Source: Hysterangium stoloniferum (Eukaryota > Basidiomycota > Agaricomycetes > Hysterangiales > Hysterangiaceae). From it: DNA of 64,000 nucleotides. The stretch lies in NCBI GenBank assembly GCA_015178975.1, contig WHVD01000033.1:124001-188000 (forward strand). Reading direction: 5' to 3'. Shown piece by piece: positions 22,420-33,544 of this stretch; the stretch's first letter is position 1; every line of letters begins with the position of its first letter. Below the pieces are notes generated by a model. It was given only the letters and a program-made list of their open reading frames with translations, was not told the origin of the DNA and searched no databases. Position numbers and translations under genes: made by a program.

Positions 22420-24598
22420 ATGTCTGCTCTCAATGAGACAACTCTGGGGAATCACGATGAGGTAACGGTTCAGACCTACCTTGAAGGCGTTGAGCTACCA
22501 CCTCAGCCCCCCCAGGTGTATGTAATTCAGAGCAACGGGACCAGATCATTCAGACTGGGATGAGAGATATATTCAAGGAGAAGCTTCGAGAACGATGGAG
22601 ATGTAACGAACCCGGCCATGATTTATGTTATCGGGCCCCCGATGATGGGCAGCACATACAACTGTCTGCAAACCATATCGAGATTTGGGTTGACGAGTGG
22701 GTGAGTATATTAGGTATAACGAGTATTGTAGAAGTAAACGCGCGTATGAAAAAGGGGAGACAAAATGTCTCGAAAAGACGCAATGCGTCATATGTTCAAT
22801 CTCCTCTCGAATGTACTCTTATATATGTGTAGTATAGTAAGGGAATCTCTCAGCGAACGTTTATTCGCTGAGAGTAAGTGACATGTGTATTGCCTTATCA
22901 CGAAACAAAAACTTATCTATGTGTATAGTACTTAAACGTCTTTAGGTATTGTATAATACAGCGAACATTTATTCGCTGAGATACTTAAACGTCTTTAGAG
23001 TAAAGTATAATGCTGTTTCCATGTGATCTGTGTCACATACTGTGCATTTCAGTGTCAAGGAGAAACGACCTGCCATGACCCACCCACTATTGTCAAGATA
23101 TCCACCAACACGACATCCAATCTCAGCCCGTATCGCAGTCATGCCGAGGACTGGGGAATGGACTCGCAGTATGTTGGGACATCTTCGAGTATTGAAATTG
23201 GCCCCGGGTATTACTGTGGAGTCGGTTTGGAAAGGGTTGGGATGAAAATCCTTCACAGGGCCAAGACAGCTTCGCTGATCGCAAAGCTGACAATGTACAG
23301 GGAAATAATCCCTCGATTGTATCGAGACGATGGGGCCTTTAACAAGTTTCTACATAAGCATCTTACGCTGCCACGACTGGGAAGGCTAGTTCAAGAGAGT
23401 GTTGATTTAGTGAGGTAGGGATAACTCAGCGTCAATGTTGAATACATTCAAAATACTCATGTCTGAGTCGTAGCCCTACATACCCCTCTCAAATTCGGAG
23501 AAGAGCGGAGAAGGTGTTACAAAGGTTCCCGATGTCTTTACTCCACATGCAGCAGGGTAGCAGAAGTCACACTACCCTCCTTATGCTATCTTTCGCTTCG
23601 GCCTTCATTTACTGCCCCGGTGTCCATTGGTTAGATGGAGACGCGTCAAATGCGATTACGTCATCAATTCACAACCTTTTGATCAAGTCACCGCTGCATA
23701 CCAACTTTGATGAGGTTGCATCAACATTTATCATACACATCGCCGGTTATTTAACCTTATCTCATAATCCCCGGATCATTATCGGCCTCTGGTATATCGT
23801 GGAAGCGATCTGCCACGTGCGTCAACTATCTGTAGCGGAGCTCTCGGCGATCAGAGGTTTCATTGAATTCTGGTTACAACAGTGCGTCGCGACATGACAT
23901 CATTTCATCCAGCCAGCCCACCAAGCCATAACAGACAAAATCACCCACAACCACTTTACTTTGATGAATATCCTATCTGGCTTTTTGTGTGTTGCATCCA
24001 CCAAGATGCATGGCTTCGAGATATTGCTGGTGCTGTATTGAAGGCTATAGTGCACGACATAAACGTGCATATAGCGTCATTGGCACTTCATCTTGATTTG
24101 TGGACATCCCATCCACTGTACTGGAGTATTTACTCCTTGCAAATCTTCTTCGACGACAGCACGCTTCTCACCGATCACATCAACCAGCTGAATGTGGTTT
24201 CTTCACTCATTGGGCCCATCGCAAGGTACGTTGATAAGATTTTACCTTATCGCACCATCTTACATCCGCCAATTAAACTGTCCCACCAGTCTGATTCTGA
24301 TGGGCGCGAGTCCAGATTACTCGCTCTGGATGTCTGCCGAGAAAATAATGTTGATCACTCTGAAGCTAATAACTCGATCTTCCGAGCCCGAATCTGCGTG
24401 TACCACAGTGCGCAGCCTCGACACCATCGCCGTGCTCGTTTCTCTTTTTCCACATTGTGACATCTTGCGCGGTTGGAGAAATGACCAATCCATCAATTAC
24501 CTGATCGAGCATTTAGAGTTGAACATACGTTTTTTCCTTTCCGTGGTCGCCACACCTTCCACTCGTGTTTCAGTAGACCCCGATATCAGTGGTGGATG
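22420..24598 (+). pseudogene. Family X copy 5, pseudogene with intact exons 2-5
   Basis: Exon 1 starts MSALNETTLGNHDEVT but loses frame after EGVELPP by a deletion near 22495. Exons 2 (23053-23415), 3 (starting at about 23479), 4 and 5 are open, with the standard introns and conserved ends: GPGYYCGVGLERVGMKILHR in exon 2, STLLTDHINQLNVVSSLIGP in exon 4 and FFLSVVATPSTRVSV in exon 5. Intron 1 is swollen by a 290-bp insertion. The gene would need a different start to be expressed, so I call it a pseudogene. Confidence 0.75.
22708..22997. mobile_element. 290-bp insertion in X5 intron 1 with 5-bp target duplication
   Basis: Flanked by GAGTA at 22703-22707 and 22998-23002; the uninterrupted intron in sister copies reads GTGAGTAAAGTATAATG. 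Internally it has two copies of a hairpin-forming sequence, CAGCGAAYRTTTATTCGCTG (near 22850 and 22959), and two copies of TACTTAAACGTCTTTA. The 5-bp duplication fits a solo LTR, but the ends are not TG/CA, so the class is open. Confidence 0.6.
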
Positions 24599-25500
24599 AA
24601 CATTGTTGCCCTGACAAAGGTCATGCACCATCATTTGGATGCTGACCATTCCTCTTCGATAATGCCGACACATCTCAACCAAAACACGAAGAGCCCAATA
24701 GCGCCCTTTATTCAACTCACTTTGCAGCCGGGGTTGCAGATGGTATAAGCTATATTATTTGAGCCGATGTAACAACGCATATAGTCGCTTTGTATTATCG
24801 CCGTGAGCTCTGAAGTTGTCCCTATACATGTTGAATACATTTGGAGGCACTAGCCGTGCCTACACTAACATCCGAACCATGAACGACACTTGTTTTAAAT
24901 AAGATGTCACTCCATGGCTCAAATTGCAAATTGCTCCCCCCCCCCCCCCCCCCTTTGTCGCCATTTCGATGCATGTATCCTTCAGGCTCATCATACGTTC
25001 AGGCCAGTGTTCAACTGACAAGATCCATGATCTGCAAACCGAGTGCCTTCACACCGTGCGAGGCAATGCATTGGCCTAATTCCTTAAACTGAGTTTCTTC
25101 CATTGACAACTTGACAATAAACCTGCCATAGGTCAAGCAAATCTAAGAGCGCATACAGTCACTTTTCACCATTGCCCCGAGCTCTGCAGCTTGTACGCGT
25201 TGATGACATGCGTCAGTCGAATACACTTACAGGCACCACCTGTGGCTAGACTGACATCCTATTTATAAATGACAATCATTTCAAACAGACCGTGGACTTG
25301 AGAGTTGTATGAAACTACATAATTTGACGCAATTTAAAAGTGAAGATATTCACTTGTAATGATCGCTGCAAGGTTCTCTAGACAGGTGTTGAATATATTC
25401 CGTGGACTACTCGCTGAAATCACATCGTATATACTAGCGGTAATAAGGTCAATCGAATACCACTAGGGGTACTCGAAGAAGGCCGTCCCACCGTTATTCT
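24599..25500 (-). pseudogene. Module Y copy 5, convergent with X5
   Basis: Minus-strand pieces are NKGRYWALRVLVEMCRHYRR at 24715-24497, then the VFNTCMG-type repeats, and the 5' part near 25500. An 18-C run at 24936-24953 lies in it. The copy is close in sequence to Y at 36.8-37.8 kb. The frame is not continuous. Confidence 0.4.
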
Positions 25501-26430
25501 CGTGTCACTTGTTTGGGAGAACAGGAAGCTGGGCCAAGTCATTGGAAAACACCATTATTAAAACACCGATACCTCTTCACATTGTCGTCGCCATAATGGT
25601 GCTAACCAAGGAGACACTCCCAGATGTCGGCCGTAACATTGGAAAGGACTCACACTACTTCGTCATCTTTAATCTACCTTGCCATTGTCACATCGAACAG
25701 AGTTGCTACATTATGGGGCCAAGAAATAATCGGGGTTAGTCTGATCCTGATAGCTGTGGATCTCTCGACCCCGGACCCGCGTGTACCACGGTACGCAGCT
25801 TCAATACCATCGCCATTCTAGTTTTACTCCATATACATTGGGACGCGATCCACGGTTCAATCAAAGAAGGATCCATGATCGACTATGAAGGTCTAGTTCT
25901 CACCGCCAATTCCTTCTTATGTATCGACACCACACTTTTCACTGGCGCATCCGTATCATCTAATTCAAACGTGGTCTCAGTGGTGAAGAAACATCGTTAG
26001 CCTGGGGAAGGTCTTGCTCGATCTATTTGGCCCGATTTATAATCGTCTCTCTTCGATAATGCCGACACATCTCACTAGGAGGATAGTGCTATTTCACTTT
26101 TAATTTCTGCGCTTCGTACCTGGATTTCCAAGTGGTATAAAGCTACATATTCTTAGTCAATGTAAGAGCATATATTGCTACTTTTTACCTTCGCGGATTC
26201 TCCGCACCTCCTATTCGTTGATGGCAAGCGTATACGTTGAATATATTGGCAGGTGGCTAGAATGACATCCTATTTATGAACGACAATCACTTCAATTAGA
26301 ATACCGCTGGAAAGTGTCAAAGAAAGCCCCGCGATTGTTATTCTCAGGTCAATTGGGATGGCACGAAGCAAGCCATTGAAGAACAACAAAGAACACTGCA
26401 ACTGACCAATCCACTGGTGCCAATATTTGT
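25500..26430 (+). pseudogene. Module C copy 5 with internal deletion, plus Y-like tail
   Basis: The divergent Y/C start region (FGRTGSWAKSLENTIIKTPI) is fused directly to late C (VVAIMVLTKETLPDVGRNIG, then CHCHIEQSCYIM), removing the middle of C. It continues with the EEIIG/VWISRP unit and, from about 25990, Y-like sequence (TTCGATAATGCCGACACATC) that ends at the LTR-like fragment. Confidence 0.45.
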
Positions 26431-26700
26431 ATCTGTTGAGATAGACTCGAGCGCCCAAGTCTACGTCAAGTCAATATGATAACGCTAAGTAGTATCGCCT
26501 TACTCTATGTCAAGTTAACACGACCATACCAAGCCGTTACGCGCCTTGGACACGTATACCACTATTGTAGTTCTTTTCCGTCGCATATCCGAAACATATT
26601 TAGCTAGCACAGTAGCAGCATCATACCTCAGTCGAACCACTCTTACGTGTCGACTGAGCATACTTTGTTACAGTATCGGTCAAGCTGATCTTTCCTTCAA
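26431..26700. mobile_element. LTR-terminus-like insertion, boundary uncertain
   Basis: Begins TGTTGAGATAGACTCGAGCG, matching the fragment at 17885. The sequence from here to about 26700 has no counterpart in other units and separates C-type from D-type sequence. The right end cannot be fixed. It contains several TATA-like and short inverted motifs but no gene. Confidence 0.35.
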
Positions 26701-27080
26701 AACGCATGTTCTATCTCCAGAAGCAGCGATCCCGTCGGCGGACTGGGGAATGGTCTCAAAGCATCTTGGCTTGACAGGTTCCTGCGCAAGAATTTAACTG
26801 TGGCAAGGCGAGGCGGACTAGTTCACGAGAGCATTAAATAATTTTCCTCCCTCATGGAGTCCATTTTATGCTATATTCGCTATGTCTTCTCTTCCACCAT
26901 TGTCTTACATTTTCCCATTAAATTACCTCTCCAGTATAATTCTGACTGAAACGAGCCCATATTGACCTTGATTGTTAACTGGGGAAAAACTAGTTGCTGT
27001 CATGCTGGGGGCGGTAACTGGATCTTCTGACAAAGGAATTCACGTGGACCACAGCTCAGATCTCAATGGAATCCCAATTC
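26701..27080 (+). pseudogene. Module D remnant
   Basis: It matches X exon 2 in part (ADWGMVSKHLGLTGS) and then jumps to sequence matching X exon 4 end, intron 4 and exon 5 (CGCTATGTCTTCTCTTCCAC, GGGGGCGGTAACTGGATCTT). It is a heavily eroded X relative with the middle deleted. Confidence 0.35.
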
Positions 27081-27082
27081 CT

Positions 27083-27330
27083 GTTTGTCTCCTTACAGAA
27101 TAAGACATCATGACACAATGCGCAGCCCATCAAGAAGTGGTTCAGCCTTGGGTGTCTCGAAGATTTAGTTTCCACCGCTCATTCCTTCCTTTCTGTGGCG
27201 GCGACACGTTTCTCTGGTGTGACAGTAGCATCTTCGTCGAACTCCATATCAGCCTTGGAAAGACGTTGTTTGACCTGGCGAAGGTGCTGCTCCATAACTC
27301 GACACGATTTCTACTCAGATAACGCCAACA
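27083..27330 (+). pseudogene. Module E copy 2
   Basis: The frame 27110-27322 is open, with FCGGDTFLWCDSSIFVELHI and SLGKTLFDLAKVLLHNSTRF. It corresponds to module E at 8.9 kb and 38.6 kb, and to the far end of X exon 5 by position. Confidence 0.4.
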
Positions 27331-28680
27331 TACCAGGAACAAACTAGCAGGAGGGTTACATCATTCCCCTTGTTTAACTCGCTTTGGAGGCGAATAAAAG
27401 TTAAATAAACCTGCGTAGTTTGGGCAATTTCAGAGCACGTACAATCATTTCTTAATTTGTAGGATTTGTGGTTGTGACTAATAGTTATATATATTGTAGG
27501 ACTACCTGTCTACATCTCACCGGGAACAATTATTCCTGGTCCGTTGTTGAACCGAACGGAGATGACTTGATCACAAATGTTTAAACCAATCCAAGACCGG
27601 GTGTGGCCATTGTCACTGTCTTTAAAGGGAATTCCTGTCATTTTTGGTCTGGCCCCAGGAAACTGAAGTTTAACTGTTGTCGAGTAATCCCAACTGTATT
27701 CAGAAGGAATATTTTTGTTGTCATCCTGCTGCACTGAAGATCATCCTCAGAGTCATTACATTATGAGACATTACCTTGGCAAGCACTGTATCTTCTACAC
27801 CCATTTGTTGATGACAATAGCCATTGATCAGCTAAGAAGTTCATATGGACCCACAGAGTTCGTTATTTCCCTGACAAACAATCATGAAACACGAGAAAAT
27901 GAAGGATGGATTGGGGTCACAAACTGAGACCTGGGATGAATGATCATCATGTGGGAGAGAAGAGGGACTGTGACGGCCACCTTTGTGGAGCTCAAAGTGG
28001 AGTGGGCAGCAACGAAGGGGCAGGTACGATTGCAGAAAGGACACGTGCATAGTGAATCTTTAGATATTAGAAGAACTCCGCCTGCAATAGTTCAAGCTAC
28101 AGGTGGGTCACAACAATTGGCCTACGTGATAATCGTAGTATCAAAGAATCAATTCCATTCAGTCATGCGGGGAAGAATAGAGCCTGTTGTGAGTAAGTAT
28201 TACTTGACACGCGATTATATGTACAATTTGTCAATACAAATTCTGATGGACACGCGATAATCAAAATAATTCCAAGTCGGGCCCTTATGTACCTCAAGAA
28301 AATCTACGATGAGAAATTTGGTCTTGTGTCACTATTTTTTTTGCGCAGACGTTGGACAAAATTCAAGCGGATTGATATGTCAAGGGTGAAGGATGAAACG
28401 ACATTTGCTTGCCATCAACCCGACTAGACCATCACTTGCCGTGGGTTTCTCCTCGTTGAAGGTTGTGACAGGCAGCCCGCACTCTCACAAGAAAAGGATT
28501 CAGGTTAACAACGACAACTTGAAAGCAGCAGCGGATTAGCATAGCTCTGGACTGCATTTATAATTGAAGGTAATGCCACTTCTCGAATAAGAGAGAAGCT
28601 GTTTTACTTTCAACCCTGACGCTCAATAACACCCTTAAATACTATATCATGGGGTCACAATTGTCTAAAATATTATTAGA
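27331..28680 (+). pseudogene. Module B copy 6
   Basis: Upstream of X6. Open pieces are HYIMRHYLGKHCIFYTH with LTNNHETRENEGWIGVTN (27715-27927), and IMWERRGTVTATFVELKVEW with RRTPPAIVQATGGSQQ and VSKYYLTRDYMYNLS (27940-28260). The tail has SRVKDE-type sequence and SPHSHKKRIQVNNDNL. The likely small intron GTAAGTATTACTTGA...TACAATTTGTCAATACA resembles that of other B copies. Almost identical to B copy 8 at 38.9-40.2 kb. Whether B is one protein is unresolved. Confidence 0.45.
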
Positions 28681-28908
28681 TACTGTGTGAGCCTTCAGCA
28701 GAAGGCGTAAGAGGGTAGTAAGTAACTACGTCCACTGGAATCAATATAGGCAAGGAAGGTGAGGGGATTTTGCTTCCGACGGCAGGGATGACATGGTGTG
28801 AATCCTATGTAAGCACGGCCATAAGGCTGTACTTGGTGGAATTAACTCTCCGACCGATGGGGCATAAAGGCGAGGGGCCCCCTTCTAGTGTAAGTCAGAC
28901 TACTACCA
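28681..28908 (+). promoter_or_regulatory. Conserved 5' flank of X6
   Basis: Runs from CTGTGTGAGCCTTCAGCAGA to the start codon. A CATAAAGG motif lies about 48 bp before the ATG, and the context around the start is CTACCAATGTCT. A GTGTAAGT sequence 25 bp before the ATG could act as a 5' UTR donor, but no matching acceptor is evident. Confidence 0.4.
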
Positions 28909-30804
28909 ATGTCTACTTTCAACGAGACGACTCCGGGGAATCACGATTTCGCAACGGCTGGGATCGACCTTGAAGACAATGAGGAATTCCCACCCTTAGT
29001 TTCCCCCGGTGTATTGAGTTCAGAGCAACGGGACGAGGTCGTTAAAGAGATGAGAGAGAGATTCAGGGAGAAACTTCGAGAACGATGGGGTTGTAACGAA
29101 CCCAGCCACGATTTATGTTATCGGGCCCCCGATGGTAGGCAACACATACAGCTGTCTGCAAACCATATAGAGATTTGGGTTGACGAATGGGTGAGTTAAG
29201 TATAATGCTATTTCCATGTGATGTGTCACATGCTGCGTATTCAGTGTCAAGGAGAAACGGGCTACCATGACCCACCGAATGTTGTTAAGATATCCATCAA
29301 CACGACATCCAACCTCAGCCCCTATTGCAGTCATGCCGAGGACTGGGGAATGATCTCGCGGAGTCAGGGGACAATGTCAAGTATTGACATTGGCCCCGGG
29401 TATTACTGTGGAGTCGGTTTGGAAAGGGTTGGGATGAAAGTTCTTCACAGTGCTAAGACAGCTTCGCTGATCGCAAAGCTGACAATATACCAGGAAATCA
29501 CCCGTTTGTTACGAGACGATGGTGCCTTTAGCAAGTTTCTACACAAGCATCTCACGCTGCCAAGACTGGGAAGATTAGTTCAAGACAGTGCTGATTTAGC
29601 GAGGTAGGGATATCTCAATCATTGAATACACTGGAAATGCTCATGTCTGAGTCGTAGACCTACATACCCGCCTCAAATCCGGAGAAGAGCGACGGCCGTT
29701 TTAGAGAGTTTTGGAATATTGCCAGGGAGCGGAAAAGGTCACACTACCCAGCTTATGACATTTTTGGCTTCGGCCTTCTGCTTCTGCCCCGGCGTTTATT
29801 GGTTAGATAGAGACGCGTCACCTGCCATCGCGTCACATGCGATTACGTCATCACTATACAACGTTTTAGTCAAGTCACCGCTGCACACCAACTTGGATGA
29901 GGTTGCATCAACATTTATCATAAACATCGCCCGTTATCTATCAGAATCTCATTATGTCTCAGAATTTGATCGGCGCTTACCCATTTTCGGCCTTGCCTGT
30001 ATCGTGGAAGCGATCTGCCACGTGCGTCAACTATCTGTAGAGGAGCTCACGGCGATCAGAGGTTGCATTGAATTCTGGTTACAACCGTGCGTCGTGCCAT
30101 CACACCATTTCATCCTTCCCACCAAAACCATCCCAGAGAATATCACACACGACTTATCTTTTATGAATATACTATCCGGCTTCTATTGTGTTGCATTCAC
30201 CAAGATGCATGGTTTCGAGATATCGCCGGAGCTGTATTGAGGGTTGTATTGGACAACATAAACATGCATATAGCGTCATTGACACTTCATCTTGATCGGT
30301 ACACGTCGAACTCACTGTATCGGAGCATTGACTCCTTGCAAACCTTCTTCAACGACAGCACGCTTCTCACCGATCACGTCAACCAGCTGAAAGTGCTTTC
30401 TTCGCTCATTGCGCCCATCGTACGGTACGTTCACTATATTTTATCTTCCAGCACCGTCTTACATCTGCCCATACAATTGTCCTACCAGTCTCATTCTGAC
30501 ACACACGAGCCCCGATTGGCTTATCCTACTGTGTGGCGAAAGAATAATCGACTTGACTCTGAGGCTGATAGCTGGATCTTCCGAGCCAGAATCTGCGTGT
30601 ACCACAGTGCGCAGCGTCAATACCATTGCCATTCTCGTTTCCCTCCTTCCACATTGTGACGCCATGCGCGGCTCGACCCATGATCAATTCATCAGGGAGC
30701 TGTTTGAGGATTTAGATTTGACTACACATTCCCTCCTTTGCATGGTCGCCACCCCTTCCACTCGTGTGTCGATAGGTCTAATTAGACCCCCCTATCAGTG
30801 TTGA
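28909..30804 (+). CDS. Family X protein, intact copy 6 (557 aa)
   Basis: Five exons: 28909-29190, 29245-29603, 29658-30086, 30137-30424 and 30489-30804. The introns are 54, 54, 50 and 64 nt. The coding length is 1674 nt with no stop. Residues 62-70 are CNEPSHDLC, and residues 95-105 (CQGETGYHDPP) follow directly across intron 1, giving a C-x4-H-x2-C...C-x6-H cluster that could bind zinc. Exon 2 holds GPGYYCGVGLERVGMKVLHS. Exons 3-5 are helical in character: LYNVLVKSPLHTNLDEVAST, SLQTFFNDSTLLTDHVNQL, then GERIIDLTLRLIAGSSEPES. One missing base near the usual VSVGSN end lengthens the tail to LIRPPYQC. No signal peptide or membrane span is apparent, so a cytosolic or nuclear site is likely (inference). 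The family is not recognised. Confidence 0.87.
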
Positions 30805-31745
30805 AGGCACATCCTTGCCCTGACAAAGGTCTTACACCATCGATTGGACACACTTTCTAATCATTTCTCTTCGATGATGCCGACATATCTCAACCAAACA
30901 AGGATTGCAGCCGGGGTTGCAGATGTTATGAATCTATATAGTTTGAACTTATGTAAGAACTATATAGTCACTTTGCATTATCGCCGCGAGCTCCTCACTT
31001 CTCCCCATAAATGTGTTGAATACATTTGGGGGCACTAGCGGTGATTAGACTAACATCCGCATCATGAACGACACTTGTTTAAAGTAATATATCACTGGAG
31101 GTCTGAAAAAGGTCTCCCCCATCCCAAATTTGATACATGTCTCGTTCAGGCTCGTCATACCTTCAGGGTAATGTTCAATCGACAAGATCCATGATCTTCC
31201 CACCAAGGGCCTCCACACCGTGCGAGTCAATGTCCTGGGCGAATTCCTTAAACTAATTTACTTTCATTGAAAACTTGGCAATAAAGCTGCCATAGGCCGA
31301 GCAAATATAAGAGCGCATACAATCACTTTTCGCCGCCGCCGCGCGCTCTGCATGTTGCACGCGTTGATGCCATACATGCATTGAATACACTCGTGGTTAC
31401 CCCCAGCGGCTAGACTGAGATCCTATTTATCAATGACAATCATTTCAAACAGCACGCGAGCTTGATAGTTGTATGAAGCTACATAATTTCATACAATTTT
31501 AAAGCGAAGATAGTCGTTTTTAATAGTCGCTGCGAGGTTCTCTACACTGGTGTTGAATATACTCCAATGACTACTCGCTGAAATCGCATATACTAGCAGT
31601 AACAATGTCAATCGAATACCACTACGGGCTCTCAAAGAAGGCGGTCCCACCATTCTTCTCGTTTCTGTTGTTTGGGAGAACAGGAAGCCGGGCCCAAACC
31701 AATGAAAAACACCAGGATCAAGACACCGACATTTCTTCACATGTC
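30805..31745 (-). pseudogene. Module Y copy 6, convergent with X6
   Basis: Minus-strand pieces are VFHWFGPGFLFSQTTETRRM and IFNTSVENLAATIKNDYLRF (31740-31489), a middle repeat, and VWRPLVGRSWILSIEHYPEG (31230-31045). Stops separate these blocks, so either further introns exist or the copy is dead. It shares a short divergent promoter region with C copy 6 around 31745-31775. Confidence 0.45.
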
Positions 31746-32389
31746 ATGAGTTTTCACCTTGTATAAGAGAAATTTAGCTCGTGGTCATGTCAGGCGGAAT
31801 CCCATATTAACTAAGAGCTGAAGGACACCCACGACCCGACACGTGGAGCAGTCATTCCCCAAGATTTTCTGGTTTGCGGTCTGTTTGAATGTTTCAGTCG
31901 TTAGCGTCATACTACGTCACGACAATTTATTTCACTCCCTATCCCAACAGTTCCCCTGCTGCTCCCATTTCAGTTCACTGGAGTTCATTCCACTAATTGT
32001 CATGGTTGAATTATGTCATTGCGAGTAGTAGCGAAAAGGTCATTTCATTCAATGTAATATTAAAGAACTATTCTATTAGATCCATGGGCCTCTTAAACGT
32101 TGATTGTCGTCCCCTGTTCCTCCTTATGCGTTAGTCGCCACACCTTTCACTGGTGTCGACACCGTTGACGAATTCGAATTACGTCCTCGTTTCCCGGAAC
32201 ATAATTATGGTGGCTTCCAGACCGTTTCATCAAAGCAATTCTAGTCATTTCGTCGCCATAATGATGCTCGCTAAGGAGACACCGCCAGATGTCAGCTTTG
32301 ACACTTTCAAGGATTCACAGTACTAAACAAATCCTTTATCTACATTGCGATCGTCACATCGAACGACCAGAGCAATGGATGAATAGTGT
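31746..32389 (+). pseudogene. Module C copy 6
   Basis: Starts with a TATA-like TGTATAAGAG and ATGTCAGGCGGAATCC. It includes FWFAVCLNVSVVSVILRHDN and the later block GCTAAGGAGACACCGCCAGA (KETPPDV). The EEIIG unit is missing; the copy ends where D begins. Confidence 0.45.
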
Positions 32390-33500
32390 GAACCTGGGGT
32401 GAGGAAGACAGACAATAAAATATATTCACGTTCGACGGTCAGCCACCTCGTGAAAAATTGTTCTGAACACCTCTTGGATTTCGCAGCAGACTTGTCAACT
32501 CTAGTGATATTTCTTGCTTTTCTCAGACCTTCCAGAAGATGCAAGCCCCTTGATATGAGAAGGGCACACGAGGAATACAGTCGTCATTCAGACAATAAAA
32601 AAAAATTTAAACGAGATTTCTTGTGGTGGAGTTATGACCGATATCTCAGTCATGCTGCGGATTGGGAAATGGGCTCACAGCATGTTGGCTTGACAGGTTC
32701 CTGACCCAGAATTAACCTCTGGCAAGACTGGACAGAGTAATTTAATAGAGCATTGAGTTAATGAGGTAGGGATATCTCAGTGTTAATTATTGAATATACT
32801 TGAAATACTCACGTCATCGTAGAATTACGATATTCCGGAGGGAGCGTCAATTATGTTATGCCTGTTCCGGTGGTCTTCACTCTATATACAGCGGAGAGAT
32901 CAAATTTCCAAGCTCCTGACATCTTTGGGTTTTGCCTTCATATAGTGCCTCGGTGTCGATTGGACAGATAGACGTAATACGTCAACTGCAATGAGGTCAG
33001 TATTTTATAATACTGTCACCAAACCGCCACTAAACACCGACTTTGGTGATGATGTATCGACATTTATCATACAAATCCCCCGAAATGTATCAACATTTGA
33101 TCGTCAAGATACTTCACTCATTGGCGGGCTTGCGTATTTCATGGAAACCGTCTACCAGCAATGTATAGAAGAAGTCACTGCGATCATAGGCTACTTGCAT
33201 TCTTGTTATAACAGTGCATCACACCATCACACCTCATCCTACTGACGAAAACCATTGTCGTCAGAATAGCTAGTAACGACGTTGAGGTAACCACGATCCT
33301 ATTCATAAATTCGGTGGTCGCATTCACCAAGATATATGGTTTCGACATGTTGCTGGAGCTGTATTCAAGATTATCGTGTGAAGCACTTTCAGAGCGTATA
33401 CAATCACTTCTTATTCTTAATGCAGCTCTGTGCGGACTCTGTGACGAAAAATGGATCGATAATACCTTTGAATTTGTAGGGCTCGTGTTTTGTGAATAAT
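32390..33500 (+). pseudogene. Module D copy 6, old X paralogue
   Basis: The first block is open at 32399-32704 (RSTVSHLVKNCSEHLLDFAA, SLVIFLAFLRPSRRCKPLDM). It is followed by an exon-2-like stretch, the X-type intron 2 (GTAGGGATATCTCAGTG...ATCGTAG), an exon-3-like stretch (KPPLNTDFGDDVSTFIIQIP, YFMETVYQQCIEEVTAIIGY) and an exon-4-like stretch (TKIYGFDMLLELY). The conserved intron position shows that D descends from an X gene. Many breaks are present. Confidence 0.5.
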
Positions 33501-33523
33501 ATGGAAATACGTTGTAGGATTAG

Positions 33524-33543
33524 ATATATATATATATATATAT
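33524..33543. repeat. (TA)n dinucleotide repeat
   Basis: About ten TA units immediately upstream of the ISQAMIIPGPF block of module B. Other B copies have a shorter ATATATAT at the same place, so the repeat has expanded in this copy. Confidence 0.85.
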
Positions 33544-33544
33544 C

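Noticed and set aside
29690-29740. PGSGKGHTTQ in X6 exon 3 looks like an adenylate-kinase-type P-loop.
   Set aside because: Other copies have HSRNGHTQ, RSSKGHT or QRGGKSYTH at this place. The glycines and lysine are not conserved, and no Walker B motif is seen, so the likeness is by chance.
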